DNA of 42,652 nucleotides from Bacteroidota bacterium (GCA_029547265.1 JAKPPP010000106.1:1-42652); one strand, 5' to 3'; counted from the stretch's first letter, positions 33,268 to 40,864 are shown. Numbers and translations are program-made. The notes: generated from the letters alone by a model not told the origin.

Positions 33268-34812
33268 TTAATGCGAATCTACCGGCACTACCACTCGCTT
33301 AGGACGTTGCATCCAGATGAGTGGTATACTTAAAATCAAGAATATTCCTACCGCCCAAAAGGCATCTAAGTAGCTAAGCATATACGTCTGGCGGATGATA
33401 GAACCATCGAGGGCTTTCGCTGCCATTTGCTGTGCTTGTTCCATAGAGAATCCTTTACCGATAAATCCGTTGAGCATATCATTATACTTCGACGTCATAG
33501 CGGGATTATAAATATCCATATGTGCTACTAAATGATCGCGATGAAATCCTTGGCGATAATGAAGAAGTGTTGTAATAATAGCAATTCCAAACGATCCACC
33601 CAGCTGACGCATCATATTATTTAATCCTGTTCCCTGAGCAAAATCTTTCGGCTCGAGCGCTCCTAATGCTAATGAAGTGAGAGGAACAAACAAGAAACTT
33701 AATCCGATACCACGAAGAATCAGCGGAAGATAAAAGTCGCCTTCGCCGGAATTCATATTAGATTTTGAGAGGAAGAAAGTAAACAAGAAGAACAACGTAA
33801 AACCGAAGGTTGCCATCAGTCTTGGAGAAGTTTTATTCTGCAATAATTTTCCAACAATAGGCATCATCAAAATAGTAGAAATACCTCCGGGAATCATGAG
33901 CATACCGGTTTGTTGTGCGGAGAAGCCTAGTAAATTCTGACAGAAAACAGGGAATATAAATACTGAACCGAATAATCCGAAGCCAAGAATAAACGTAGTG
34001 AACATACCTATGGCCAGTGATCGATTTTTCATGATCCGCAAATTCACAACGGGCGATTCGACTCGAAGTTCATGCCATATAAACAAGCATCCGCAAATAA
34101 TAGAAGTTAATGTTAGAGCGGTGATATAATTTGTATCAAACCAATCTTCACTTTCACCTCGTTCTAATACAAATTGTAAACTTCCTACGGTTGTTACGAG
34201 TAAAAGAATTCCAAGCCAGTCGACAGAGCCGGGTCGCTGTTGCAATTTACTATCTTTAATATATTGCAAAGTGAGCAACATGGCAATTACGCCAAGCGGA
34301 AGATTGATATAAAACACCCAAGGCCATGTAAAATGATCGGTGATATATCCACCGAGTGTTGGACCGATTGTAGGACCAACCACAACCCCTAAACCGAATA
34401 AAGCCTGAGCCATTCCATGTTGTTCCTTTGGCCAAGTCTCCATCAGAATTGCTTGCGCAGTAGCGAGCAAAGCACCTCCACCTATTCCTTGAAGAAAACG
34501 AAAGAAGACGAGTTCCCAAATATTAGCAGCATTTCCACAGAAAAAAGAAGATATAGTAAATAGAACAATTGAAAACGTAAAATAGGAACGCCTACCGAAG
34601 CGAGAAGAAAGCCAACCCGACATCGGAAGAATTACAACATTCGCAATTGAATATGCCGTAATAACCCAACCCACATCTTCCAATGTAGCACCGAGGTTAC
34701 CCATGATCTGCGGAAGCGAAACATTCACCACCGTAGTATCTATGAGTTCTAGTAAAGAAGCGAGAATTACCGTAAGGGTAATGATCCACTTTTGAAAACC
34801 TTGTTCAGGCAT
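33268..34812 (-). CDS. DHA2-family MFS drug efflux transporter (EmrB-like)
   Basis: The 514-residue integral membrane protein fits the 14-helix DHA2 group. Visible motifs are LLELIDTTVVNVSLPQIMGNLGAT (first helix, motif D1), GWLSSRFGRRSYF (motif A) and GVVVGPTIGPTLGGYI (motif C of antiporters). It is expected to export hydrophobic compounds with proton antiport, joining the HlyD/EmrA-type periplasmic adaptor encoded 19 bp upstream. No TolC-type outer-membrane factor is in this operon, so an unlinked one must be used if the complex spans both membranes. Expression is probably controlled by the TetR gene at the head of the operon. Confidence 0.94.
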   Translation of the reverse strand: MPEQGFQKWIITLTVILASLLELIDTTVVNVSLPQIMGNLGATLEDVGWVITAYSIANVVILPMSGWLSSRFGRRSYFTFSIVLFTISSFFCGNAANIWELVFFRFLQGIGGGALLATAQAILMETWPKEQHGMAQALFGLGVVVGPTIGPTLGGYITDHFTWPWVFYINLPLGVIAMLLTLQYIKDSKLQQRPGSVDWLGILLLVTTVGSLQFVLERGESEDWFDTNYITALTLTSIICGCLFIWHELRVESPVVNLRIMKNRSLAIGMFTTFILGFGLFGSVFIFPVFCQNLLGFSAQQTGMLMIPGGISTILMMPIVGKLLQNKTSPRLMATFGFTLFFLFTFFLSKSNMNSGEGDFYLPLILRGIGLSFLFVPLTSLALGALEPKDFAQGTGLNNMMRQLGGSFGIAIITTLLHYRQGFHRDHLVAHMDIYNPAMTSKYNDMLNGFIGKGFSMEQAQQMAAKALDGSIIRQTYMLSYLDAFWAVGIFLILSIPLIWMQRPKRVVVPVDSH

Positions 34813-34831
34813 GACGTTGCTGGAAGAAAAA

Positions 34832-35878
34832 TTAGTTTAACTCAACAGAAACTTTAACGCTCATTCCGGGACGTAATATATCTTTTACTTTAGACATATC
34901 ATCGAATTTAATTTTCACCGGCACACGTTGAATTACTTTCACGAAATTTCCTGTAGCATTATCGGGAGGAAGTAAACTAAACTTCGCACCTGTAGCTGCA
35001 GAGAAACGATATACTTTTGCATCCATCTTTTCATCAGGGAAAGCATCAACAACAACTTTTACCGGCTGACCTTCTTTCATGTTTGCTAATTGTGTTTCTT
35101 TAAAGTTTGCGATCACATAAACACCTTCGTTACCCACAATAGCACAAAGTGGAGATCCAACATTTACAAGCTGACCGTTTTGTACATTTTTCTTAGATGC
35201 TAATCCGTCGGCGGGAGCAGTAATCACACTATAAGTCAATTGTAATTTCGAAAAATCGAGATCTGCTTGACGTTGTTTTAACTGTGCATTCGCAACAGCA
35301 ATTTGTTCTTGAGCAGCAGCGATTTGTTTGTTGGCAACTACCAATTGACTTTTTGCAGAATTCACTGCAGCTTGCGCGCCATCCTTCTCTGCTTTTGCTG
35401 CATCGAATTTTTGTTTTGTTGTTGCATCTAAAGTCAATAATGAATTGAATCGATTATAATCTTGATCGGCTTTCCACAAACGAACATTCGCCACTTCAAT
35501 TCCACTTTGAGCTACAACAGCATTACCCTTTGCAGTTTCAACAGCAGCCTCAGCAACTTTAACAGCAGCGAGAGCATTAGCAATTGCCGCCTCCGATTGT
35601 TCTACTTTAATTTGCAAATCACGACCATCGATAATGATAAGTGTATCACCTTTTTTCACCTTCTGATTATCTTCGAAACGAATGTCGCTAACATAACCTG
35701 AAATACGGCTGTAAACAGGACTGATATCAGCATCTATTTGAGCATCGTCGGTATCTTCGTGATGCAATGCATAACGATATTTATTAAATCCGAAAAACAA
35801 AGAAGAACCAATAACCAATACAAGAACTATTGGCAGGACTTTGTTTTTCTTTTTTACGGGTGGAGTGGTATGTTCCAT
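34832..35878 (-). CDS. HlyD/EmrA-family membrane fusion protein (efflux adaptor)
   Basis: The 348-residue protein has one N-terminal transmembrane helix (VLPIVLVLVIGSSLFFGF), then a lipoyl/barrel-sandwich half (ISPVYSRISGYVSDIRFEDNQKVKKGDTLIIID), a long alpha-helical hairpin rich in Ala and Gln (about residues 75-210), the second lipoyl half (YSVITAPADGLASKKNVQNGQLVNVGSPLCAIVG) and a beta-barrel end. It bridges the MFS pump in the inner membrane to an outer-membrane channel. It lies between the TetR regulator (33-bp gap) and the pump gene. Confidence 0.94.
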   Translation of the reverse strand: MEHTTPPVKKKNKVLPIVLVLVIGSSLFFGFNKYRYALHHEDTDDAQIDADISPVYSRISGYVSDIRFEDNQKVKKGDTLIIIDGRDLQIKVEQSEAAIANALAAVKVAEAAVETAKGNAVVAQSGIEVANVRLWKADQDYNRFNSLLTLDATTKQKFDAAKAEKDGAQAAVNSAKSQLVVANKQIAAAQEQIAVANAQLKQRQADLDFSKLQLTYSVITAPADGLASKKNVQNGQLVNVGSPLCAIVGNEGVYVIANFKETQLANMKEGQPVKVVVDAFPDEKMDAKVYRFSAATGAKFSLLPPDNATGNFVKVIQRVPVKIKFDDMSKVKDILRPGMSVKVSVELN

Positions 35879-35911
35879 ATGTTTTAAAAAATTTGGGGCA
35901 GGGTTTGGGTT

Positions 35912-36526
35912 TTATTTCTTCAGATATGCCAGAAGCATTCCTTTTAAATGTTTGCTTACTCTTTGCTGATGCGACTTGTCAGTAACAACCGATAACTCAT
36001 TATATTTTTCATTTAACAACTTACATGTTAAAAAAGAAGAAACTACTACTTGAGTAATTGTGCCAATCATTGATACGATGGTAAGTTCAACATCCACATT
36101 TTTGAACTCTTTCGATTCAATTCCATCATTAATTATTTCGCGCATCACCGAGAAATTCACCATTAGCAATTTACTAATGAGAGCATTGAATTGTGAACGT
36201 TGTTGTAAGCTTAGTTCACGATGAAGTATTCGATGGTATTGGCTATTCGAAAAAATTCGAGCTACATAATGATCAATGATCAACTCCAATTTTTCGGAAG
36301 CAGAAATCGATTGCTTTCTGATTTCATCCAGCTTCTCACGCATGAATCCCGAACGAAATTCAATCAAGGCTTCCATCAACTGTTCTTTCGAACCGAAATA
36401 ATAAGAGACCATTGCCACATTGACGCCGGCTTTGGTGCAGAGTTCACGTACTGAAGTCCCTTCGAAGCCCTTCTCGGCAAACAATGCCTCGGCAGTAATC
36501 AGAATATGTTCCCTTTTATCGATCAT
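35912..36526 (-). CDS. TetR/AcrR-family transcriptional regulator of the efflux operon
   Basis: This 204-residue regulator has a TetR N-terminal helix-turn-helix: ILITAEALFAEKGFEGTSVRELCTKAGVNVAMVSYYFGSKEQLMEALI, followed by an all-helical ligand domain with LEALI/VARIF segments resembling the CecR-type C-terminal region. The ATG at 36526 (MIDKREHI) was chosen; a longer TTG-initiated reading at 36553 would begin inside the operator/promoter. Two copies of TTAAAC-N4-GTTTAA cover the promoter just upstream, so it probably represses itself and the efflux genes until an inducer binds. Confidence 0.93.
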   Translation of the reverse strand: MIDKREHILITAEALFAEKGFEGTSVRELCTKAGVNVAMVSYYFGSKEQLMEALIEFRSGFMREKLDEIRKQSISASEKLELIIDHYVARIFSNSQYHRILHRELSLQQRSQFNALISKLLMVNFSVMREIINDGIESKEFKNVDVELTIVSMIGTITQVVVSSFLTCKLLNEKYNELSVVTDKSHQQRVSKHLKGMLLAYLKK

Positions 36527-36540
36527 AATGAAATCGGCGG

Positions 36541-36571
36541 CAAAATTAAACAATTGTTTAATTTAAACAAA
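36541..36571 (-). promoter_or_regulatory. Promoter of the TetR-efflux operon (TTTG-N19-TAATTTTG)
   Basis: On the minus strand TTTG (36571-36568) is followed after 19 nt by TAATTTTG (36548-36541), a full match to the Bacteroidota promoter consensus. The ATG is 14 bp beyond. Confidence 0.7.
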
Positions 36572-36578
36572 CGTTTAA
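36546..36578. promoter_or_regulatory. Tandem TetR operators TTAAAC-N4-GTTTAA
   Basis: Two sites, 36546-36561 (TTAAACAATTGTTTAA, a perfect 16-bp palindrome) and 36563-36578 (TTAAAC-AAAC-GTTTAA), have the same half-sites and are 17 bp apart. One overlaps the -7, the other the -33 of the operon promoter, typical of TetR autorepression. Confidence 0.72.
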
Positions 36579-36631
36579 TTAAAATCTTCAGAAAACCATC
36601 ATTTAGAAATTCACTACCGGTTAATAATCAA

Positions 36632-37063
36632 TTATTTACAATCGCATTCAAATTCATGATCCAAATCGATCACGGTAACAATGCTGGCTCGGCTGTCGCA
36701 GTCACCCACAATTACCCTTACTCTTTGATGGTCGTGGGTAAGGCCTTCTAAGGCATACTTAGGACAAGGGCTGCTCTTTAAGTCGCTCTTAGCGTAATTG
36801 ATTTCCCCATCGGCTAAAATTTCCTGCACTTCGCTGCTATCAATTTGTCGGCAGTCCATGCGGCACAAAGCATGCTTGGTATAATAAACCGCATGTTGTC
36901 TAAATTTCTTTTGGCGTTTATCTGACTTGTTAGAAACTGCAGCCCTGTTATTGCTCGAAACAGAACTGCCATCCTCTTTCTTGCGAAAGAAAGCGAAGTA
37001 TAGCACAAGCATCACTATCAACAAAATGAGTGATGCTCTATTCTTTCTTTGCTTTGGATTCAT
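36632..37063 (-). CDS. DUF4258 domain protein, membrane-anchored
   Basis: The 143-residue protein has one N-terminal transmembrane helix (ASLILLIVMLVLYFAFF) followed by a Ser/Asn/Lys-rich linker and a DUF4258 domain: VYYTKHALCRMDCRQIDSSEVQEILADGEINYAKSD, YALEGLTHDHQRVRVIVGDC, VTVIDLDHEFECDC. DUF4258 resembles small RelE-like toxin folds, but no antitoxin partner is present, and the membrane anchor argues against a toxin role. The Cys-rich domain (Cys in LCRMDC, PCPKY, GDCDS, ECDC) may bind metal or form disulfides outside the cytoplasm. It starts 3 bp after the SDR stop, so it is probably co-transcribed with it. Function unknown. Confidence 0.8.
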   Translation of the reverse strand: MNPKQRKNRASLILLIVMLVLYFAFFRKKEDGSSVSSNNRAAVSNKSDKRQKKFRQHAVYYTKHALCRMDCRQIDSSEVQEILADGEINYAKSDLKSSPCPKYALEGLTHDHQRVRVIVGDCDSRASIVTVIDLDHEFECDCK

Positions 37064-37066
37064 GGT

Positions 37067-37855
37067 TTACAAGCAGCCGGTGCGACCTCCATCTACCGGC
37101 ACATTAATACCATTAATATAAGCAGCGGCAGGTGAAGCTAAGAAAGCTATTGCCGCAGCAATTTCTTCAGGTTGGGCGAAACGTCCCGCAGGAATTTCAG
37201 CGATCATCTCCTTCTCCACCTCAGAAATTTCGTGATTTGTTTTCTGTGATTTAGTTTCGATGATAGTTGCTAAACGCTGAGTAGCCGTAGCTCCCGGCAA
37301 TACATTATTCACAGTAATTGCGAATGGAGCTAATTCGAGTGACATCGTCTTCGACCAATTAGCAACAGCAGCACGAATAGTATTCGACACTCCTAATCCT
37401 TTTAAAGGCTGTTTTACACTCGTAGAAATCACGTTTATGATACGACCGTATTTTGCAGCCTTCATTCCAGGAATAACGGCTTGCGCCAGAATATGATTAC
37501 ACAATAAATGCTGTGAAAAAGCAGAAGAGAAAGCAGCTGTAGTTGCATCAGTAATTGGTCCGCCCGGAGGGCCGCCTGTATTATTCACCAAAATATGAAT
37601 CGGGTTACCTTGTCCAATAAATGTATTGATTACCGAAGCCACCTGCTCAGGGTTTGAGAAATCGGCAGCAAGAAACGCATGCTGTTGATTAGCCGGAGTA
37701 GGCAACGACTTACAAACTTCCGCTAAAGAAGATTCATTTCGAGCCATAAGCACCACTTTTGCACCTAATAAAGCCAGTTCCTGAGCAGCTGCACGTCCTA
37801 TTCCTTGGGTACTTCCGCACACCAATGCAGTATATGATTGAAGATTAAGATTCAT
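37067..37855 (-). CDS. Atypical short-chain dehydrogenase/reductase lacking the Tyr-Lys pair
   Basis: The 262-residue protein has the Rossmann cofactor loop CGSTQGIG (about residues 13-20), NNTGGPPGGP and the catalytic-Ser strand GRIINVISTS, plus the normal C-terminal NGINVPVDGG. At the place of the catalytic YxxxK the sequence reads GVSNTIRAAV, so Tyr becomes Ser157 and Lys becomes Arg161. This SNxxR variant is a recognised SDR subgroup with poorly known chemistry. The gene is divergent from 3-hydroxyanthranilate 3,4-dioxygenase across a 92-bp region, and SDRs of this kind, as I recall, accompany kynurenine genes in other Bacteroidota, so a role in that pathway is a plausible inference. A DUF4258 gene follows 3 bp downstream. 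Confidence 0.88.
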   Translation of the reverse strand: MNLNLQSYTALVCGSTQGIGRAAAQELALLGAKVVLMARNESSLAEVCKSLPTPANQQHAFLAADFSNPEQVASVINTFIGQGNPIHILVNNTGGPPGGPITDATTAAFSSAFSQHLLCNHILAQAVIPGMKAAKYGRIINVISTSVKQPLKGLGVSNTIRAAVANWSKTMSLELAPFAITVNNVLPGATATQRLATIIETKSQKTNHEISEVEKEMIAEIPAGRFAQPEEIAAAIAFLASPAAAYINGINVPVDGGRTGCL

Positions 37856-37891
37856 AAAATGATATAGTTATAAGAGGTAAATGCAAGCAAC

Positions 37892-37922
37892 TTTGAATTG
37901 ATGAACCGATTATGTTACTTTG
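37892..37922 (+). promoter_or_regulatory. Promoter of 3-hydroxyanthranilate dioxygenase (TTTG-N19-TTACTTTG)
   Basis: TTTG (37892-37895) is followed after 19 nt by TTACTTTG (37915-37922), one mismatch from the -7 consensus. It lies 25 bp before the ATG at 37948 and shows that an upstream ATG at 37912 falls inside the promoter. Confidence 0.6.
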
Positions 37923-37947
37923 CTTTGAAGCATCAAAAATAACAGCT

Positions 37948-38466
37948 ATGGCAATTGCTCCCGCGTTCAACCTAAAAAAATGGGTTGATGAAAACAGACA
38001 TCTTCTTAAACCACCTGTTGGAAATCAACAAGTATATAAGATGAACGACGATTTTATTGTGATGGTAGTTGGCGGACCAAATTCGCGCAAAGACTACCAT
38101 TGGGAAGAAGCAGAAGAGTTATTTTATCAGTTAGAAGGAGATATCGTAGTAAAAATTATTGAAGACGGAAAGCAACGTGACATCCACATTAAAGAAGGTG
38201 AGATGTTTTTACTTCCACGTTGTACGCCGCATTCACCGCAACGCGGACCAAACACTATCGGATTAGTTATTGAGCGATATAGAGCTTCAACCGAAAAAGA
38301 TGCTTGCATGTGGTTCTGCGAAAACTGCAGTAACAAATTGTACGAAGAATTTTTCAGTCTAGAAGATATCGTAGCACAGCTTCCGGTTGTAATGAATAAA
38401 TTCTACGCCAACCTCGATTTAAGAACCTGCAAGAAATGTGGTTCGGTGATGGAGCCGCCGAAGTGA
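37948..38466 (+). CDS. nbaC: 3-hydroxyanthranilate 3,4-dioxygenase
   Basis: This cupin enzyme opens the ring of 3-hydroxyanthranilate with O2 to give 2-amino-3-carboxymuconate semialdehyde, the substrate of the ACMSD encoded at 12183. The 172-residue protein (from MAIAPAFNLKKWV) carries the iron ligands His51, Glu57 and His95 (DYHWEEAEELFYQLEG, PRCTPHSPQR) and the C-terminal rubredoxin-like pair of CxxC motifs (Cys124/Cys127 in WFCENC and Cys161/Cys164 in RTCKKC), typical of bacterial forms. The ATG at 37948 was preferred over one at 37912 because the latter lies in the promoter and adds unconserved residues. It is transcribed alone, divergently from the atypical SDR, and a heptamer repeat begins directly after its stop codon. 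Confidence 0.96.
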   Translation: MAIAPAFNLKKWVDENRHLLKPPVGNQQVYKMNDDFIVMVVGGPNSRKDYHWEEAEELFYQLEGDIVVKIIEDGKQRDIHIKEGEMFLLPRCTPHSPQRGPNTIGLVIERYRASTEKDACMWFCENCSNKLYEEFFSLEDIVAQLPVVMNKFYANLDLRTCKKCGSVMEPPK

Positions 38467-38508
38467 GAGGTTAGATCTTAGATGTTTGATGTTTGATGTT
38501 TGATTTAT
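38467..38508. repeat. Six consecutive 7-bp units (GATGTTT-type) directly after the dioxygenase stop codon
   Basis: The sequence divides without gaps into GAGGTTA, GATCTTA, GATGTTT, GATGTTT, GATGTTT and GATTTAT, starting on the base after TGA. The rest of the spacer up to 38661 is A+T-rich, with no gene or clear terminator. Confidence 0.8.
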
Positions 38509-38661
38509 AGAAAATAAAAAATATTTTTCACTCTATTTCTTTTGAAGAAATTTTGGTAGATCGTTTCGATTGTCGAATATCTATTATCGATCATCAAAAC
38601 GATAATCTTTTTTGAAATTTCAAGTTATAGTTACATTGTACTGACCAAATCGAGTCGTATA

Positions 38662-39726
38662 CTATAATTTCAACTTCTCCAATTTAAAATGCAATCGGAA
38701 CCATCGTGGTAAAATGATTACGCCAACGAAAATATAAGGATAATAGCTTAAAATCCTCCACAGTAATCCGAGTGTTGGTGCCAGGCCTTTAGCCATAAAT
38801 TCTCCGAGAAAATCGTTGAACATAAATTCGGCGAGTCCGCTGCCGCCGGGAGTAGGACTTAACAAAATAATAATTCCCATTACTACTTGTTTTCCGTAAA
38901 CAACAAAATCTTCGACAGGTTTTTGTCCGTGGAAAGCATGCAAAATACAATTCACGATTGAATATCGTGCGGTCCATGAAGCAAAGGTTGCACCGAGAGA
39001 CCACATCCAATATTTTGTTCCTTTATTTTTTAGTCCTTCGCTGGCAATTAAGAGTTGATCGCCGGTATCTTTTGCTTTGTCGAGCCATCGTTTTAAGAGT
39101 GGGACAGAGAACAAAGCAATTAATAATGTGCGAATAACTTTCGGATTTACGAAGAGTGCATACGCAACAAATATTTTATAAGCGAGAATTAAAAAGTAGA
39201 CTGTCCAGAAGGTATAGAAAATACTATTTCCCAAAAAAGTATTGAGGTGCACTCCCGAAAACAAAGCATTTTTTCCTGCTATCCAATACACCACAGGGGC
39301 CATTACTGCTAAGAACACTCCATCTAAAAAAGAAGAATTCATGATAGCGGTAATACTCTTTCCCATATTAATTCCTTCTTTATTTAATATAAATATGGCG
39401 AAGATAAATCCGCCTCCTAACATACCCGGAGCGAGTGCGGAACTAAATTCCCATAACATGATAACGATAAACGAGCGATACCAATTAATAGCATTATCGG
39501 TAAGCACGCGAATACGTACCATATATGAGAAATCACGAATAATAATGGAAACGATAGCTAATGCTAACCAACAAGAAGAGTTGAATGTCCAGGTAATGGC
39601 ATCAAATGCCGAAGGATCAAATTCACGCAGAAACAACCAGAGAGCTGCACCAATTCCCAGCAGGACCGGAAGGATTATTCTTCCCGTTGAAAAATGCTTG
39701 AGTAGTTCACGCGGATCAGTCTGCAT
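38662..39726 (-). CDS. Lysylphosphatidylglycerol synthase TM-region family protein (YbhN/UPF0104-like)
   Basis: The 354-residue protein is polytopic (about eight hydrophobic helices) and carries the family features: SIIIRDFSYMVRIRVLTDNAINWYRSFIVIMLWEFSSALAPGMLGGGFIFAIFILNKEG and, near the end, LLSPTPGGSGLAEFMF, the conserved PGGxGxxE block. It lacks the soluble aminoacyl-transferase domain of MprF, so it is probably a lipid flippase-like or unknown membrane transporter. Its start overlaps the end of scpA by 11 bp, indicating co-transcription and coupled translation. Confidence 0.87.
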   Translation of the reverse strand: MQTDPRELLKHFSTGRIILPVLLGIGAALWLFLREFDPSAFDAITWTFNSSCWLALAIVSIIIRDFSYMVRIRVLTDNAINWYRSFIVIMLWEFSSALAPGMLGGGFIFAIFILNKEGINMGKSITAIMNSSFLDGVFLAVMAPVVYWIAGKNALFSGVHLNTFLGNSIFYTFWTVYFLILAYKIFVAYALFVNPKVIRTLLIALFSVPLLKRWLDKAKDTGDQLLIASEGLKNKGTKYWMWSLGATFASWTARYSIVNCILHAFHGQKPVEDFVVYGKQVVMGIIILLSPTPGGSGLAEFMFNDFLGEFMAKGLAPTLGLLWRILSYYPYIFVGVIILPRWFRLHFKLEKLKL

Positions 39727-40501
39727 TCTCTTCCGTTGCGGGCTGTTCAGGTGCCGATTCCGGCGTACATACCACGAAATTATTGAACCCTTCGTTCAAG
39801 AAAATCAAGTAAACGCGATTTTGTAATAATTCAAGAAGTGCCAAGAAAGTATAAACGGCATGAAGCTTATTGGTACAATCCTCGAAGAGGTCGGCGAAGT
39901 TTTGATGTGGCTTTTTATTGAAACGACCTCTGATATAATCTTTTTGTCCGTCGATAGTATATTTCGACTGAACGATAGTATGCACTACTCTATTTTGATT
40001 ATCCTCGAAGCGAGCCATTACCTTCTCAAAAGTGGCAATCAGTTTATAAAGGGTAAGCTGGTTTAACTCGCCTGAATAGCCTGCGTCGTTCGAAGTAGCC
40101 ATTTTCGACAATTCCTGCTGAATATTGCCACGAGAGAAACGCATCATACGTTCATCCTCCATGGCTCTTAAGTCCTCAGAGGCAGCTTTAAACTGCTTGT
40201 AATCGAGGAGCTGACGTACTAGATCCTGGCGAGGGTCAATTTCATTACCTTCTTCATCCTTTTCATAGCGAGGTAATAACATTTTCGCCTTAATACGCAT
40301 CAAAGTAGCGGCAACCAATATAAACTCGCTGGCCAATTCAATATTCATAGACTGCATTTGATGCATATAATCCATGAAATCGTTGGTAATGGTAGCGATA
40401 GGAATATCATGAATATCGAGCTCATCTCGCTCAATGAAGAACAAGAGTAAGTCGAAGGGACCTTCAAACTGGGGTAATTTTATTTCAAAACTTTCACTCA
40501 C
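39716..40501 (-). CDS. scpA: Segregation and condensation protein A
   Basis: ScpA is the kleisin subunit that, with ScpB, bridges SMC heads for chromosome condensation. The 261-residue protein shows the family opening FEIKLPQFEGPFDLLLFFIERDELDIHDIPIATITNDFMDYM, the segment LASEFILVAATLMRIKAKMLLP, and a C-terminal winged-helix-like part (AVYTFLALLELLQNRVYLI). Initiation is at GTG. No scpB is visible in the window. It is followed by, and overlaps, a flippase-like gene. Confidence 0.95.
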   Translation of the reverse strand: MSESFEIKLPQFEGPFDLLLFFIERDELDIHDIPIATITNDFMDYMHQMQSMNIELASEFILVAATLMRIKAKMLLPRYEKDEEGNEIDPRQDLVRQLLDYKQFKAASEDLRAMEDERMMRFSRGNIQQELSKMATSNDAGYSGELNQLTLYKLIATFEKVMARFEDNQNRVVHTIVQSKYTIDGQKDYIRGRFNKKPHQNFADLFEDCTNKLHAVYTFLALLELLQNRVYLIFLNEGFNNFVVCTPESAPEQPATEENAD

Positions 40502-40580
40502 GGGGTGATGGGGGTATTGTCGATATACAAAGAAAATGAAAAAGTTCGAAGTTTCGCGAAGGGGTTCGAAGTTTCGCTAT

Positions 40581-40608
40581 GAGGTTCGAGGTTCGAGGTT
40601 CGAGGTTG
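40581..40608. repeat. Four tandem 7-bp units GAGGTTC
   Basis: Three exact GAGGTTC copies are followed by GAGGTTG. Immediately upstream is a 20-bp-period direct repeat of GTTCGAAGTTTCGC. Confidence 0.85.
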
Positions 40609-40671
40609 CGCGAAGCGAATTAGTGGTGTTCTTTACAGGAATTAAATTAGGGTTCGGCAAAGAGGTTAAAA

Positions 40672-40699
40672 GTTCATTGTTCTAAGTTCTAAGTTCGGC
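40672..40699. repeat. Four tandem GTTC-led heptamers
   Basis: GTTCATT, GTTCTAA, GTTCTAA, GTTCGGC follow each other without gaps, the same 7-bp period as in the two other arrays. Confidence 0.75.
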
Positions 40700-40864
40700 T
40701 AAGCCGGCTCGGGCTGACGCGGTTTAGGCTGACGCGGCTATGGAGTGGTGGTCACGGTTATTGAGCCTGTCGAAATATCGAGATGAGTCGAGATGGCTGA
40801 CGCTATTTGGATTGGGTGAATCCATGTAATATGGCCCTTAGGCCTCTACAACTTGTATAAAAAG

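Larger units (their letters stand above)
40502..40864. other. Repeat-rich spacer without genes
   Basis: I see no credible gene in this stretch. It holds a 14-bp direct repeat GTTCGAAGTTTCGC (40544-40557 and 40564-40577), tandem GAGGTTC units (40581-40608), four GTTC-led heptamers (40672-40699), a duplicated GGCTGACGCGG, and TTGAGCCTGTCGAAA followed by two TCGAGATG copies. It ends at a terminator serving the outer-membrane protein gene. Confidence 0.75.

Noticed and set aside
33268..36526. A complete tripartite efflux operon
   Set aside because: Only regulator, adaptor and inner-membrane pump are present; no TolC-type gene follows or precedes them in the window.
36632..37063. Toxin-antitoxin module based on DUF4258
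   Set aside because: No small antitoxin gene is adjacent, and the protein carries a membrane anchor.
39242..39826. 194-residue plus-strand reading frame opposite the flippase-like gene and scpA
   Set aside because: It lies antisense to two well-supported genes, shows no domain or signal, and its composition is what a reversed membrane protein gene would give.
40544..40699. CRISPR array or tRNA T-loop (GGTTCGA) suggested by the repeats
   Set aside because: Repeats are 7 bp and contiguous with no spacers, and no tRNA cloverleaf can be drawn around GGTTCGA.
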